Shown: positions 43,771 through 53,737, numbered from the stretch's first letter. The stretch is 64,000 nucleotides of DNA from an uncultured Flavobacteriaceae bacterium (GCA_905182295.1 CAJJAZ010000004.1:203854-267853), one strand, 5' to 3'. A program made the numbers and translations. Notes: generated from the letters alone by a model not told the origin.

Positions 43771-46155
43771 ATGATAGGATTTAGTACCCAAAATTTTTGG
43801 GCTACCACTGCTAGAATTATTCTTAGAAATAGGATCACTATCCTTATTGGGGTCTTTCTCTTTACCATTTTTATGTCTATGCAATGGAAGAACATGCGTT
43901 TTTCCAATACAGAGGCCAACCTACTTCCAGACAACCATCCTGTAAACTTAGCCTACCAAGACTTTGTATTACGCTTTGGGGAAGAGGGTAATATTATAGC
44001 TATTGCGGTAAAAGACAGTGCTTTATTTGAAATAAATAACTTCAAAAAGTGGAATAGGTTAAGCAAACAATTGGCCGCATTCCCAGAAGTGATTGCTGTA
44101 CTTTCCACAGACAACCTAAAGCTACTAGAGCGTTCAAAAACAGCAGGTAAATTTATTTTTTCTCCTTTCAAAGGAAGCCTAGCTAAGGAGCAGAAAAGCT
44201 TAAATAAACATCTAGAAGACCTTTATCAAAACCAACCTTTTTACGACCAACTTCTCTTTAACAAAGAGACCGGTACATTAAGAACACTGGTTTATTTGGA
44301 CAAAGAGATCCTCAATACTTCTGTTAGAAAAGACTTTGTTCTAAGAGACCTAAAACAATTATTAGACAATTTCAGACAGGACACCGGACTAGAAGTTCGT
44401 ATTTCAGGTATGCCTTACATCAGGACTATGAATGCCCAGAGCATTATTGATGAAATTGGGCTCTTTATATTAGGAGCCTTAGGGGTTACTTCTATTATAT
44501 TTTTCTTCTTTTTCAGAAGTGTTAGGGCTACGATCATTTCCATGACGGTTGTTATTATTGGAGTCATGTGGTCTTTTGGGGTATTGGGATTACTTGAATA
44601 TGAGATCACAGTACTCACCGCCTTAATTCCCCCATTAATTATTGTGATAGGAATTCCAAATTGTATTTTCCTCATCAACAAATACCAACAAGAGGCCCAG
44701 AAACACGGAAACAAAGCACTCTCCTTACAGCGTGTAATTGCTAAAATTGGGAACGCTACTTTAATGACCAATGTAACAACTGCCTCTGGATTTGCTACTT
44801 TTATCATTACAGAGAGCACCCTTTTGAAAGAATTTGGAATTGTGGCTTCTATTAATATCATTGGAATTTTCATTCTCTCCTTACTCATCATCCCTATTGT
44901 CTATTCATTCATGTCTATGCCTAAAGAAAAACACCTCAGGCACTTGAATAAAAAATGGATTGATCGATTTGTGGGGAGTATGGAAAAAATAGTGCGGGAA
45001 CAACGTATTGCCGTATATATTGTTTCTATTCTTTTGTTGGTTACCAGTATTATTGGAATTTATCAGATCAAAACTTCTGGAAGTCCTATTGAAGATATGC
45101 CAAAAGACAAAGCTTTCTTTAAAGATATTCGCTTTTTCGAACAAGAGTTCAACGCCATTATGCCCATTGAAATTGTTATAGACACAAAGATACCCAATGG
45201 AGTGTTAAGGCCCAGCAACCTGAAGAAAATGGACGCTTTAAGCCAGTTTATAGAAGAAACACCAGAGCTTTCAAAGCCTATTTCTGTAGTGAATTTGGCC
45301 AAATACGCCAAACAAGCCTATTACAACAATTTACCCAAATATTACCAGCTACCCACTTCCCAAGAGAGAGGCTTTATTTTATCTGCAGCCCAAGGTGCAA
45401 ATACCGATCAGGATTTACTCAAAAATTTCACAGATTCCACAGGACAAGTCGCCAGAATCTCTACTGCGATTAAAGATGTAAAGACCGATCAAATGGAACA
45501 GGTAGAACTAGATTTACTGGATAAAATAGACAAATTATTTCCAAAAGATCGTTACAACGTATTACTGACAGGAAAAGCGCTGCTGTTTTTAAAAGGAACC
45601 AAATACTTGATTAAAAACCTGATCATGTCATTGGCATTGGCGATTTTTCTCATCGCCCTATTCATGGCTTACCTATTTAGGTCCTTTAGAATGATTGTGA
45701 TTTCCCTTATTCCTAACTTACTCCCCTTATTGATCACTGCGGGAATGATGGGATTCATTGGGGTGCCTATAAAACCTTCTACCATATTAGTATTTAGTAT
45801 TGCTTTTGGTATATCTGTAGACGACACCATTCACTTTTTAGCCAAATACCGACAAGAACTTATCGCTAATAAATGGCGCATAAAACCTTCTGTTTACGCA
45901 GCTTTAAAAGAAACAGGCGTGAGTATGATTTACACCTCCATCGTACTGTTTTTTGGATTTTCTGTATTTACCGTATCTAGCTTTGGTGGAACAATAGCTC
46001 TGGGAGGCCTCGTTTCTGCCACATTGCTGTTTGCCATGCTATCCAACCTAATCCTATTGCCATCTCTTTTATTGTCTTTAGAAAAGAGCATTGCCAACAA
46101 GCAGACGCTTAAAAAACCTCAAATAGATATTTTACCAAAAGAAAGTCAAACTTAA
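43771..46155 (+). CDS. RND/MMPL family exporter
   Basis: A 794-residue inner-membrane protein with the two-fold RND layout: one helix, a periplasmic loop, five helices, then the same again (12 in total). Helix groups are near 25-42, 235-385, 410-430 and 620-775. DDTIHFLAKYRQEL in the second half matches the MMPL/sterol-sensing-like helix 10 motif. At this length it belongs to the smaller RND group (hopanoid/lipid exporter-like) rather than the AcrB multidrug pumps. No adaptor or outer-membrane partner is next to it, and the cargo is unknown. Confidence 0.85.
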   Translation: MIGFSTQNFWATTARIILRNRITILIGVFLFTIFMSMQWKNMRFSNTEANLLPDNHPVNLAYQDFVLRFGEEGNIIAIAVKDSALFEINNFKKWNRLSKQLAAFPEVIAVLSTDNLKLLERSKTAGKFIFSPFKGSLAKEQKSLNKHLEDLYQNQPFYDQLLFNKETGTLRTLVYLDKEILNTSVRKDFVLRDLKQLLDNFRQDTGLEVRISGMPYIRTMNAQSIIDEIGLFILGALGVTSIIFFFFFRSVRATIISMTVVIIGVMWSFGVLGLLEYEITVLTALIPPLIIVIGIPNCIFLINKYQQEAQKHGNKALSLQRVIAKIGNATLMTNVTTASGFATFIITESTLLKEFGIVASINIIGIFILSLLIIPIVYSFMSMPKEKHLRHLNKKWIDRFVGSMEKIVREQRIAVYIVSILLLVTSIIGIYQIKTSGSPIEDMPKDKAFFKDIRFFEQEFNAIMPIEIVIDTKIPNGVLRPSNLKKMDALSQFIEETPELSKPISVVNLAKYAKQAYYNNLPKYYQLPTSQERGFILSAAQGANTDQDLLKNFTDSTGQVARISTAIKDVKTDQMEQVELDLLDKIDKLFPKDRYNVLLTGKALLFLKGTKYLIKNLIMSLALAIFLIALFMAYLFRSFRMIVISLIPNLLPLLITAGMMGFIGVPIKPSTILVFSIAFGISVDDTIHFLAKYRQELIANKWRIKPSVYAALKETGVSMIYTSIVLFFGFSVFTVSSFGGTIALGGLVSATLLFAMLSNLILLPSLLLSLEKSIANKQTLKKPQIDILPKESQT

Positions 46156-46165
46156 GTGATTAAAC

Positions 46166-46173
46166 TATCTTTG
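46166..46173 (+). promoter_or_regulatory. Candidate -7 box of asnS
   Basis: TATCTTTG, a full TAnnTTTG match, lies 30 bases before the asnS ATG in the only gap between the RND gene and asnS. No TTG at the standard distance. Confidence 0.45.
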
Positions 46174-46203
46174 CCTTTTAACTGAATAGGAATACAAACA
46201 ACC

Positions 46204-47637
46204 ATGATTACACCGAGAATTAAAACCATTTTACAAGATGTAGTGCCACTAACCACCTTAACTGTTCAAGGATGGGTAAGAAGTTTTAGGAGCAACCGTT
46301 TTATTGCCTTAAACGACGGTTCTTGTATGGAAAATCTACAATGTGTCATAGATTTTGACTCTTTATCAGAAGAACTATTAAAGAAAATCACTGTTGGGGC
46401 AGCCTTAAAAATTACTGGAATGCTTCAAGAAAGTGAAGGAAAAGGCCAGCGCGTAGAAGTACAAGTTACTGAGGTGGAAATTTTAGGCGTTTCAGATCCA
46501 GAAACTTACCCCATACAACCAAAAAAACACTCTTTAGAATTTCTAAGACAAAATGCACACTTAAGGGTTCGAACCAATACTTTTAGCGCCATCATGCGCG
46601 TGCGTTCCGCACTGTCTTTTGCAGTACACCAATACTTTAGAAGTCAAGATTTTAATTATGTACATACGCCTATTGTTACAGGATCAGATGCAGAGGGTGC
46701 AGGAGAAATGTTCCGCGTAAGTACCTTAGATGCCAAAAACCCGCCTTTAGATCCCAATGGCGCCATAGATTACCGTGAGGATTTCTTTGGCAAAGAAACC
46801 AACCTAACTGTTTCAGGGCAATTAGAGGCAGAAACCTATGCCATGGCACTTGGTAAAGTATATACTTTTGGCCCCACTTTTAGAGCAGAAAACTCAAACA
46901 CTTCTAGGCATTTAGCAGAGTTTTGGATGATAGAACCAGAAATGGCTTTTTATGATTTAGATGCGAACATGGACCTAGCAGAAGACTTTATTCAAAACGT
47001 GATTAAATACGTTTTAGCACATTGCGAAGAGGACTTGGCTTTTTTAGAAAAAAGACTCCTAGAAGAAGAAAAACAAAAGCCTCAAAATGAACGTAGTGAA
47101 ATGCCACTACTAGAAAAGTTGCAGTTTGTGGTAAACCAAAACTTTGTTAGGCTTAGCTATACTGAAGCCATTGAAATACTTCAAAATAGCACCCCAAATA
47201 AGAAGAAGAAATTTAAATATCCAATCACTGGTTGGGGTGAAGACCTTCAGAGTGAACACGAACGTTACTTGGTAGAAAAGCACTTTAAATGTCCTGTGAT
47301 TTTATTTGATTACCCAGCAGACATTAAAGCCTTTTATATGCGCTTAAATGAAGACAAGAAAACCGTTAGAGCCATGGATATTTTATTCCCTGGTATTGGG
47401 GAGATTGTAGGAGGTTCTCAAAGAGAAGAACGTTTAGATGTGCTAGAAGAAAGAATGGCTGCCATGGGTGTTGACGACAAAGAACTTTGGTGGTACAAGG
47501 ACCTTAGAAAATACGGATCTGCAGTACATTCAGGTTTTGGATTAGGCTTTGAGCGTTTGGTGCTTTTTACCACAGGCATGGGGAACATCAGAGATGTGAT
47601 CCCTTTTCCAAGAACACCACAGAACGCAGAATTTTAA
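46204..47637 (+). CDS. asnS: Asparagine--tRNA ligase
   Basis: A 477-residue class IIb synthetase that charges tRNA-Asn. The N-terminal OB-fold anticodon domain (about 15-110; [20 protein letters not shown]) is followed by the catalytic core with motif 2 [20 protein letters not shown] and motif 3 [12 protein letters not shown]. An insertion of about 70 residues between motifs 2 and 3 (near 270-340, Lys/Glu-rich) is typical of AsnS versus AspS. Asparagine specificity is supported by the length and the NTSRHLAEF motif. Confidence 0.96.
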   Translation: MITPRIKTILQDVVPLTTLTVQGWVRSFRSNRFIALNDGSCMENLQCVIDFDSLSEELLKKITVGAALKITGMLQESEGKGQRVEVQVTEVEILGVSDPETYPIQPKKHSLEFLRQNAHLRVRTNTFSAIMRVRSALSFAVHQYFRSQDFNYVHTPIVTGSDAEGAGEMFRVSTLDAKNPPLDPNGAIDYREDFFGKETNLTVSGQLEAETYAMALGKVYTFGPTFRAENSNTSRHLAEFWMIEPEMAFYDLDANMDLAEDFIQNVIKYVLAHCEEDLAFLEKRLLEEEKQKPQNERSEMPLLEKLQFVVNQNFVRLSYTEAIEILQNSTPNKKKKFKYPITGWGEDLQSEHERYLVEKHFKCPVILFDYPADIKAFYMRLNEDKKTVRAMDILFPGIGEIVGGSQREERLDVLEERMAAMGVDDKELWWYKDLRKYGSAVHSGFGLGFERLVLFTTGMGNIRDVIPFPRTPQNAEF

Positions 47638-47693
47638 AAAGAGTTCCTCAAATACTTTTTTGTAACTTAAGGTATTGAATCCTTTAGTATCTC

Positions 47694-49157
47694 ATGCTTA
47701 AACAATATCTTCAATATAAACTTTCTCAAAAGCTGTCTCCACAACAGATACAGCTCATGAAGCTCATACAATTGCCCACCCAGGCATTTGAGCAACGCCT
47801 TAGGCAGGAACTAGAAGACAATCCAGCCTTGGAACCAGGCAAAGAAATTGTGGAGGACTCTGAAGACTCATACGAAGACAATTACGAGGAAGATTTCAAA
47901 GAAGACAGTGAACATATAGATGCAGAAGACATCAATATAGATGAGTACCTGAGTGACGACGAAATCCCTGATTACAAAACACAGTCCAATAATTACTCTG
48001 AAGACCAAGACGACAAGGTCATTCCGTATGCGGCTGCAATCACTTTTTACCAACACTTATTAGCCCAACTACAACAACAGTTTATTGCAGAAGAAGATTG
48101 GGCCATTGCCGAGTTTTTAATAGGAAGTGTAGACGAAACAGGCTATATAAGGAGACCGCTGCCTGACTTAGTAGACGATCTTGCCTTTACGGAGAACTTA
48201 TATACAGATGAGAATCAAGTCAAAAAAGTGCTCAGAAGTATTCAACAATTGGATCCTGCTGGAGTGGGAGCAACAAGCCTAAAAGAATGTTTGTTACTGC
48301 AATTAGTAAGAAAAACACCCACCAAAGCCGTTCAACTGGCACAGGACATATTGGGGCGCTCTTTTGAGCCTTTTTCTAAGAAACACTACGAAAAACTTAT
48401 CTTAAAGCACAATCTTTCTGAAAACGACTTAAAAGAGGCCATACTGGTCATAGAAAAACTAAATCCAAAACCTGGAAGTGCCTTTTCAGATGGCGCAAAG
48501 ATTGTCTCTCATATTGTGCCAGATTTTAGTTTAAAAATTGTAGATGGAGCGTTAGAGCTTTTACTCAATGGGAGAAACGCCCCTGAACTACATATCTCTA
48601 GATCCTACAATGAGATGCTGGCAGGATATAAAGAGAGTAAGCAAAAGACGAGCGCTCAAAAAGAAACCGTCAGTTTTATAAAGCAAAAATTAGATGCTGC
48701 AAAATGGTTTATTGAAGCGATTAAACAACGTCAGCAAACCCTTTATCTCACTATGGGTGCGATAATAGATTTTCAAGAAGCGTACTTTTTGAGTGGAGAT
48801 GAGCGAAAACTCAAACCCATGATTTTAAAGGATATTGCAGACCTTATAGACATGGATATATCTACCGTGTCTAGAGTCGCAAATAGCAAATACATAGACA
48901 CCCCTTATGGGACAAAATTAGTGAAAAGCTACTTCTCTGAAGGGATGAAAAATGAAAAAGGAGAAGATGTTTCTACCAGAGAGATTAAAAAAATTGTGGA
49001 ACAACTCATCAAAAAAGAGAATAAGAGAAAACCACTCACAGACGACAAGCTGGCCTTAACACTCAAAGAAAAAGGCTACCCTATCGCCAGAAGAACTGTC
49101 GCAAAATACCGAGAGCAATTAGAACTCCCTGTAGCTCGGCTAAGGAAAGAGATCTAA
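47694..49157 (+). CDS. rpoN: RNA polymerase sigma-54 factor
   Basis: RpoN directs polymerase to -24/-12 promoters and needs an enhancer-binding ATPase. The 487-residue protein has the glutamine-rich activator region (LSQKLSPQQIQLMKLIQLP), an acidic stretch at about 50-105, the core-binding region, the helix-turn-helix (DMDISTVSRVANSKYI) and the RpoN box ARRTVAKYRE at 465-474. All regions are intact. It follows asnS closely and ends at a strong terminator. Confidence 0.96.
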   Translation: MLKQYLQYKLSQKLSPQQIQLMKLIQLPTQAFEQRLRQELEDNPALEPGKEIVEDSEDSYEDNYEEDFKEDSEHIDAEDINIDEYLSDDEIPDYKTQSNNYSEDQDDKVIPYAAAITFYQHLLAQLQQQFIAEEDWAIAEFLIGSVDETGYIRRPLPDLVDDLAFTENLYTDENQVKKVLRSIQQLDPAGVGATSLKECLLLQLVRKTPTKAVQLAQDILGRSFEPFSKKHYEKLILKHNLSENDLKEAILVIEKLNPKPGSAFSDGAKIVSHIVPDFSLKIVDGALELLLNGRNAPELHISRSYNEMLAGYKESKQKTSAQKETVSFIKQKLDAAKWFIEAIKQRQQTLYLTMGAIIDFQEAYFLSGDERKLKPMILKDIADLIDMDISTVSRVANSKYIDTPYGTKLVKSYFSEGMKNEKGEDVSTREIKKIVEQLIKKENKRKPLTDDKLALTLKEKGYPIARRTVAKYREQLELPVARLRKEI

Positions 49158-49159
49158 TA

Positions 49160-49190
49160 AAAAAAGCCCGCACAATGTGCGGGCTTTTTT
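49160..49190. terminator. Bidirectional terminator between rpoN and exbD
   Basis: A 14-base stem (49160-49173 with 49177-49190, core GCCCGCAC) around an AAT loop, with A and T runs on either side. It ends rpoN (plus) and the ExbB/ExbD operon (minus), whose last stop is at 49207. Confidence 0.92.
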
Positions 49191-49206
49191 ATGAATTAGC
49201 TAACTG

Positions 49207-49689
49207 TTATTGCAAGTTTCTAAAAGCGTCTCCCTCGTAAGTGGTGTAATTCACTTTAAGAGCATTTACCTTTCTGAGTTCTAGCTTAATGTCCGATATA
49301 ATACCCATATTGGCATTCTTATCTACTTTAAGCGCTGTAGTCAGTACATTCTGTAATTCTTGCGGCTTCTTAGCACGCTCAGATAAAACGTAATCTCCTA
49401 CATCAGTAGCATTAGCAAACTTATCATTTAATTGAATTTTAGTCTCTGTTCCAAAAACTTTCTGATACTCCAGTGTTGGAGCTCCAGCGTAGATGTAAAT
49501 AATTCTATCCTTTTTCTCTAACTTCTTAATTTCATTAGCGTTTGGAAGAATATTATCTACTTTTAAAGAACTGTCTTTCATTACCGTTACCGTCATGAAA
49601 AAGAACAAAAGCATAAATACAATATCTGGTAAGGAAGCTGTAGATACCGCTGGTAACTCACCGTCTTTCTTTTTACTAAACTTAGACAT
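49207..49689 (-). CDS. exbD: ExbD/TolR family protein (second copy)
   Basis: A 160-residue, single-pass membrane protein. The N-terminal helix LPDIVFMLLFFFMTVTVM (20-37) carries the conserved proton-path aspartate (Asp22). The periplasmic domain (about 45-160) is of ExbD/TolR type. With ExbB it converts the proton gradient into work for TonB-dependent outer-membrane transport. It is the last gene of exbB-unknown-exbD-exbD, 23 bases after the first ExbD. Confidence 0.9.
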   Translation of the reverse strand: MSKFSKKKDGELPAVSTASLPDIVFMLLFFFMTVTVMKDSSLKVDNILPNANEIKKLEKKDRIIYIYAGAPTLEYQKVFGTETKIQLNDKFANATDVGDYVLSERAKKPQELQNVLTTALKVDKNANMGIISDIKLELRKVNALKVNYTTYEGDAFRNLQ

Positions 49690-49712
49690 ATTTAATGTGT
49701 TTTGCTTTGTTA

Positions 49713-50333
49713 TTAATTATTTGACGTTTCCGCTTCAGAGAACTTCTGAGGAAATAAATCCTGAATGTTCTTTACTTTCTCTTTGAGGTCATCCTTTAAA
49801 CTCGCATCCGTTTCCGGATTTAAGTAAGCCGCTTCCATAGAAGTAAAGTCTCGTTTGTACAAACGTTGTGCTTCTCTGTTTCTAAGGTCGTTGTATGCAC
49901 CTACAATTTCGTTTTGAACGGTAATGTAAGTTCCATAAGGGGTTTCTCTGTCGTTCTTTAAAGATATAATAGCCTTTGTTGGATTATCTGAAGAAGAAGT
50001 GTTTCTTACTCCTTGACAATAGTTACAGTAATCTGGTGTTCCCGAAGTTGCACCTCCATTGTCTAGAAAAGACATGGCTTTTTCTCTCAATTGAGATACT
50101 TCTACCAACTCTTCGTCTGCAAATAACTGTCCGTTTTTATTGATAATTACTTCAAAGATGTTTTTCTGTTTAATGACCACATCCGTTTCTGGCGGTTCAA
50201 TAGGTGGCAACATTCTGTCCAAACCTGCATCTGTTTCAATAGTAGTTGTTACTAAGAAAAAGATAAGCAGCAAGAAAGCGATGTCTGCCATAGACCCGGC
50301 ATTAACTTCTGGTGGTGCTCCTCTTTTTGGCAT
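49713..50333 (-). CDS. exbD: ExbD/TolR family protein (first copy, with CxxC)
   Basis: A 206-residue paralogue of the next gene. The helix ADIAFLLLIFFLVTTTI (16-32) holds the conserved Asp17. The periplasmic part is about 45 residues longer than in the other copy and includes a loop with DYCNYCQG (Cys103 and Cys106), placed where a disulfide could form. Two different ExbD subunits with one ExbB is a common Bacteroidota arrangement. Starts 11 bases after the 147-residue membrane protein gene. Confidence 0.9.
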   Translation of the reverse strand: MPKRGAPPEVNAGSMADIAFLLLIFFLVTTTIETDAGLDRMLPPIEPPETDVVIKQKNIFEVIINKNGQLFADEELVEVSQLREKAMSFLDNGGATSGTPDYCNYCQGVRNTSSSDNPTKAIISLKNDRETPYGTYITVQNEIVGAYNDLRNREAQRLYKRDFTSMEAAYLNPETDASLKDDLKEKVKNIQDLFPQKFSEAETSNN

Positions 50334-50344
50334 ACTTCAGTTAT

Positions 50345-50788
50345 TTATTTAGTGAAAAATTTCTTTATTCCTGGGACTACCATTAAAGCTACTGCTATAA
50401 TAGTTAATAAGAAAAACATATTTAATCCCATACCAATGTTTTTAACGGTGCCTTCTGTAGTTGGGTTACCGTTGTCTGCCATAGCAGCCAAATCAATATC
50501 CGTACCAGAAGCAGCAATGTAAGACACAAGTACTAAGGCCAAGAAACCACCCATTGAAAATAAGGCTTTCTTAACACTCTCTTTGGTTGAAAAAAGTTTT
50601 TTAAAGGCAAAGATGAAACTAGAGATTACTGCTACCGCTAAAAGCAGGTAAGTAATCGCAAACATCAACGACATTGCCGTACTGTCTACCGCCTCAAAAG
50701 CGGGTGCATCTGCGCTGGGCAATTGGAACCATAAAATAGCGCCAATCAGTCCGAAAACGGCCAATGCAATTTTTAATATTTTGTGCAT
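50345..50788 (-). CDS. Four-helix membrane protein of the ExbB-ExbD cluster, unknown
   Basis: A 147-residue protein with four predicted helices (about 5-20, 42-63, 78-94 and 121-141) and a short polar loop between helices 3 and 4 (near 95-118). I do not recognise a named domain. It always-looking position between exbB and exbD, with small gaps on both sides (25 and 11 bases), suggests an accessory part of the same energy-coupling complex; that is inference from context. Confidence 0.75.
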   Translation of the reverse strand: MHKILKIALAVFGLIGAILWFQLPSADAPAFEAVDSTAMSLMFAITYLLLAVAVISSFIFAFKKLFSTKESVKKALFSMGGFLALVLVSYIAASGTDIDLAAMADNGNPTTEGTVKNIGMGLNMFFLLTIIAVALMVVPGIKKFFTK

Positions 50789-50813
50789 AATATTGCGTAT
50801 TTATAGGTTCTTA

Positions 50814-51542
50814 TTATTTTTTGTGGTCTACCAGCATATCAATTAATGCGATAGAAGAATCTTCCATGTCATTTACAATACCATCGATCTTAGCGATAAT
50901 GTAGTTGTAAAAAATCTGTAAGATAATAGCCGTAATAAGACCAAATACAGTGGTTAAAAGTGCTACCTGAATATCACCTGCAATAAGAGAGGCGCTCAAG
51001 TTACCAACAGCTGCAATTTTCTGGAAGGCCTGGATCATACCAATTACCGTTCCCATAAATCCAAGCATTGGTGCAATAGCGATAAATAAAGACAACCAAG
51101 AAACGTTTTTCTCTAATTGACCCATTTGAACACCACCGTAAGCAACAACGGCTTTTTCAGCAGATTCTACACTTTCACCAGCCCTGTCTAATCCTTGATA
51201 GAAAATAGAAGCAACAGGTCCTTTTGTATCTCTACATAATTCTTTAGCAGCGTTTACACCACCTGATTTTAAAGCGGCCTCAACAGCTTCTTTTAATTTT
51301 GTTGTATTCGTTGTAGCCAAGTTTAAAAAGATAATTCTTTCAATTGCTACGGCTAATCCTAAGATTAAACAAAGCAATACAATTCCCATGAAGGAAGCAC
51401 CCCCTTGGATAAATTGTTCTTTAAGAACTTGAGTGAAACCTTTTTCGGCAGCAGCTTCCTGAACTAGTGTTACTGCACTTGCTGTACTTGTACTTAATAC
51501 AAATAACCCAGACATAGCTAGGATAGAGAATGATCTTTTCAT
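50814..51542 (-). CDS. exbB: MotA/TolQ/ExbB proton channel family protein
   Basis: A 242-residue ExbB-like subunit, the pentameric channel that pairs with ExbD. It starts with a signal-like helix (about 5-23), then the first core helix (FMGIVLLCLILGLAVAIERI, about 52-70), and two helices around 150-215 with the LGFMGTVIGMIQAFQKIA motif diagnostic of the family. First gene of the cluster; the tRNA-Ser gene lies about 80 bases upstream on the same strand. Confidence 0.93.
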   Translation of the reverse strand: MKRSFSILAMSGLFVLSTSTASAVTLVQEAAAEKGFTQVLKEQFIQGGASFMGIVLLCLILGLAVAIERIIFLNLATTNTTKLKEAVEAALKSGGVNAAKELCRDTKGPVASIFYQGLDRAGESVESAEKAVVAYGGVQMGQLEKNVSWLSLFIAIAPMLGFMGTVIGMIQAFQKIAAVGNLSASLIAGDIQVALLTTVFGLITAIILQIFYNYIIAKIDGIVNDMEDSSIALIDMLVDHKK

Positions 51543-51621
51543 TTTTTAAAAACTTAAAATTAGTTAGTTAATGGGTTAAAGATAAAAAAATTTTATAATT
51601 ATTGAACGTAAAACTTCAAAG

Positions 51622-51709
51622 CAGAGAGGAAGGGATTCGAACCCTCGATACACTTTTGGTGTATACACGCTTTCCAGGCGTGCGCCTTCGACCGCTCGGC
51701 CACCTCTCT
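51622..51709 (-). tRNA. tRNA-Ser (anticodon GGA)
   Basis: An 88-base tRNA with the long variable arm of serine tRNAs. The minus strand gives acceptor AGAGAGG/CCTCTCT, anticodon stem CACGC/GCGTG around CTGGAAA (anticodon GGA), variable arm TACAC/GTGTA and a T arm with GGTTCGAATCC. CCA is not encoded; discriminator base is G as expected for serine. Confidence 0.95.
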
Positions 51710-51774
51710 ATTGTTGTTTTAGGCAGGGCAAATAACAAAAAAAATGCTAATTAATGAAATTCTAATCGTTAATT

Positions 51775-52800
51775 TTATTGCATTTCTCCCCTAAGAGAAG
51801 TTTCGAATATGGTCTTAAAAGATCCTTTCGAAACACCACTCCCAAGTAAGTACATGAGCTTAGCCAAAGCAGCTTCTGTGCTAATGTCCTTACCATTAAG
51901 TAGTTGTATGTTTTCTAATGCTTTACTAGCCTCATAATGCCCCATCAAAACACTCCCTCCAGAACACTGAGTTACATTGACAATAATCAAGCCATTTTGA
52001 ATAGCCTCTGATAAAATAGCTATAAACCAGGGTGCCGTTGGTGCATTTCCAGCGCCATAAGTTTCCAAAACAATGGCTTTTAAGCTTTCAGAAAACAAAA
52101 CTGATCGCACAAAAGAAGGAGGAATTCCTGGAAAGAGTTTCAAAACACCCACACTGTGGTCCATTTTTTTATGAAATTTTGTGTGCTTCCCTTTTTGAGG
52201 CTTCAACAGCAATGACCTAGACACCTCTAAAGAAACACCTGACTGAGCAAGTGGCGCATAATTCAAGGATTCAAAGGCTTCAAAATGTGCTGCATTAATT
52301 TTTGTAGTTCTATTGCCACGGTATAATTTATATTCAAAATAGAGACCTACTTCCTGTATTACGGCTTTACCGTTTTCTTTTAGCGCAGCCAATTGAATAG
52401 AGGTAATTAAATTCTCTTTGGCATCTGTTCTTAAATCTCCAATAGGCAACTGGGATCCAGTAAAAATAACTGGTTTAGAAAGATTTTCAAACATAAAACT
52501 TAGCGCCGCAGCACTATAACTCATGGTGTCACTCCCGTGAAGAATCACAAAGCCATCAAAAGAAGTGTAGTTTGTTTCAATCATATCTACCATAGTAGTC
52601 CATAAACTTGGATCAATATCGCTAGAATCAATAGGTGTTTCAAACGAAATACATTCTGTATCACAATCGAGCAGCTTAAGCTCAGGGATTTGTTCTGCTA
52701 TAGCGTCAAAATTAAAGGCTTTTAGTGTACCCGTTTCTGGATGTTTCACCATCCCTATAGTACCACCGGTATACAAAAGAAGTATTTTTGATCTAGCCAT
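51775..52800 (-). CDS. ansA: Type I L-asparaginase
   Basis: A 341-residue cytoplasmic asparaginase (E. coli AnsA type) hydrolysing asparagine to aspartate. Both catalytic threonine motifs are present: LLYTGGTIGM at the N-terminus and ILHGSDTMSYSAAALSF further on; the FTGSQLPIGD and DAKENL segments are also typical. No signal peptide. The frame can be extended to a GTG at 52815, but MARSKILLLYTGGT from the ATG at 52800 fits the family. tRNA-Ser is downstream. Confidence 0.93.
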   Translation of the reverse strand: MARSKILLLYTGGTIGMVKHPETGTLKAFNFDAIAEQIPELKLLDCDTECISFETPIDSSDIDPSLWTTMVDMIETNYTSFDGFVILHGSDTMSYSAAALSFMFENLSKPVIFTGSQLPIGDLRTDAKENLITSIQLAALKENGKAVIQEVGLYFEYKLYRGNRTTKINAAHFEAFESLNYAPLAQSGVSLEVSRSLLLKPQKGKHTKFHKKMDHSVGVLKLFPGIPPSFVRSVLFSESLKAIVLETYGAGNAPTAPWFIAILSEAIQNGLIIVNVTQCSGGSVLMGHYEASKALENIQLLNGKDISTEAALAKLMYLLGSGVSKGSFKTIFETSLRGEMQ

Positions 52801-52969
52801 AAGGAAATCTAGCACTTAATGAGGGTTATTAAAAATGTCTAATTACGCAACAACATTACGCAATAAAAACAACATTCAAAAAACAATCTTTTAAAGCAAA
52901 GTTCAAGACCAACATATTAAACTACATGCTAAATCAACAAGCTAAAACCATATTTAAAAACCAAGAAGC

Positions 52970-53737
52970 TTACACCCCAAAAATAACCTTTGAATTCTCA
53001 GTAGTAATAAAAGCAATCTCTTCCATCGTTTTTCCGGTAAGATTTGCTAATTTTTCTGCCACCAAAGGAAGGTAGGCAGACTCATTTCTTTTACCCCTAT
53101 AGGGCACAGGCGCCAGGTAAGGGGCATCGGTTTCTAAAACCAAATGAGACAAATCTATCTGATCAATAAACTGGTTCAAACCGCCATTTTTAAAAGTAAG
53201 CACCCCTCCTATCCCAAGTTTCATTCCTAGGGATATGGCCCTGTTGGCCTGAGAGAGGTCTCCGGTAAAACAGTGAAAAATTCCTCTTAACAGCGGACCT
53301 TTATGGGCTTCCAGCACTTCAAACACGGCATCAAAAGCATCTCTGCAATGAATAACAATGGGCAGCTGACGCTTTTTAGCCCACTCTATTTGCAAGTGAA
53401 AGGCCTCTTGCTGCTCTTTAATAAAAGTCTTATCCCAATAGAGATCCATTCCAATTTCTCCCACAGCAACCGCCTGGGTCTCGTCCAAAAAAGACTCTAA
53501 CACCGCTAGCTCCTCGTGAAAATTTTCTTTTACATGGGTGGGATGAAGACCACTCATCAAGAACATATTCAAAGGAAAAGCGTCTTTCAATTTCCGCATC
53601 TCGGACAGATAAGTACTGTCTATAGCAGGAAGAAAAAAACGCTTTACGCCTTTATCAATAGCTTCTTGAATCACCACATCTCTGTCGTCAGCAAAAGATT
53701 CACTGTACAAATGGGTATGGGTGTCCGTGAATACCAC
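52970..53737 (-). CDS. tatD: TatD family metal-dependent nuclease
   Basis: A 255-residue TIM-barrel hydrolase of the TatD DNase family. Metal ligands are seen in FTDTHTHLYSE, VGEIGMDLYWDKT, VIHCRDAFD, FHCFTGD and LETDAPYLAP. The start is GTG, overlapping the odhB stop by one base (TAGTG), which implies translational coupling; the next in-frame ATG would remove the metal-binding HTH. A DNA repair or RNA decay role is known for relatives. Confidence 0.92.
   Translation of the reverse strand: MVFTDTHTHLYSESFADDRDVVIQEAIDKGVKRFFLPAIDSTYLSEMRKLKDAFPLNMFLMSGLHPTHVKENFHEELAVLESFLDETQAVAVGEIGMDLYWDKTFIKEQQEAFHLQIEWAKKRQLPIVIHCRDAFDAVFEVLEAHKGPLLRGIFHCFTGDLSQANRAISLGMKLGIGGVLTFKNGGLNQFIDQIDLSHLVLETDAPYLAPVPYRGKRNESAYLPLVAEKLANLTGKTMEEIAFITTENSKVIFGV

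Noticed and set aside
43516-44171. Minus-strand frames opposite frr and the RND exporter
   Set aside because: They lie entirely inside well-supported genes on the other strand, with no domain content of their own.
52835-52894. 19-codon plus-strand frame in the ansA-tatD gap
   Set aside because: No hydrophobic helix, ribosome site or neighbour context; likely chance in AT-rich DNA.
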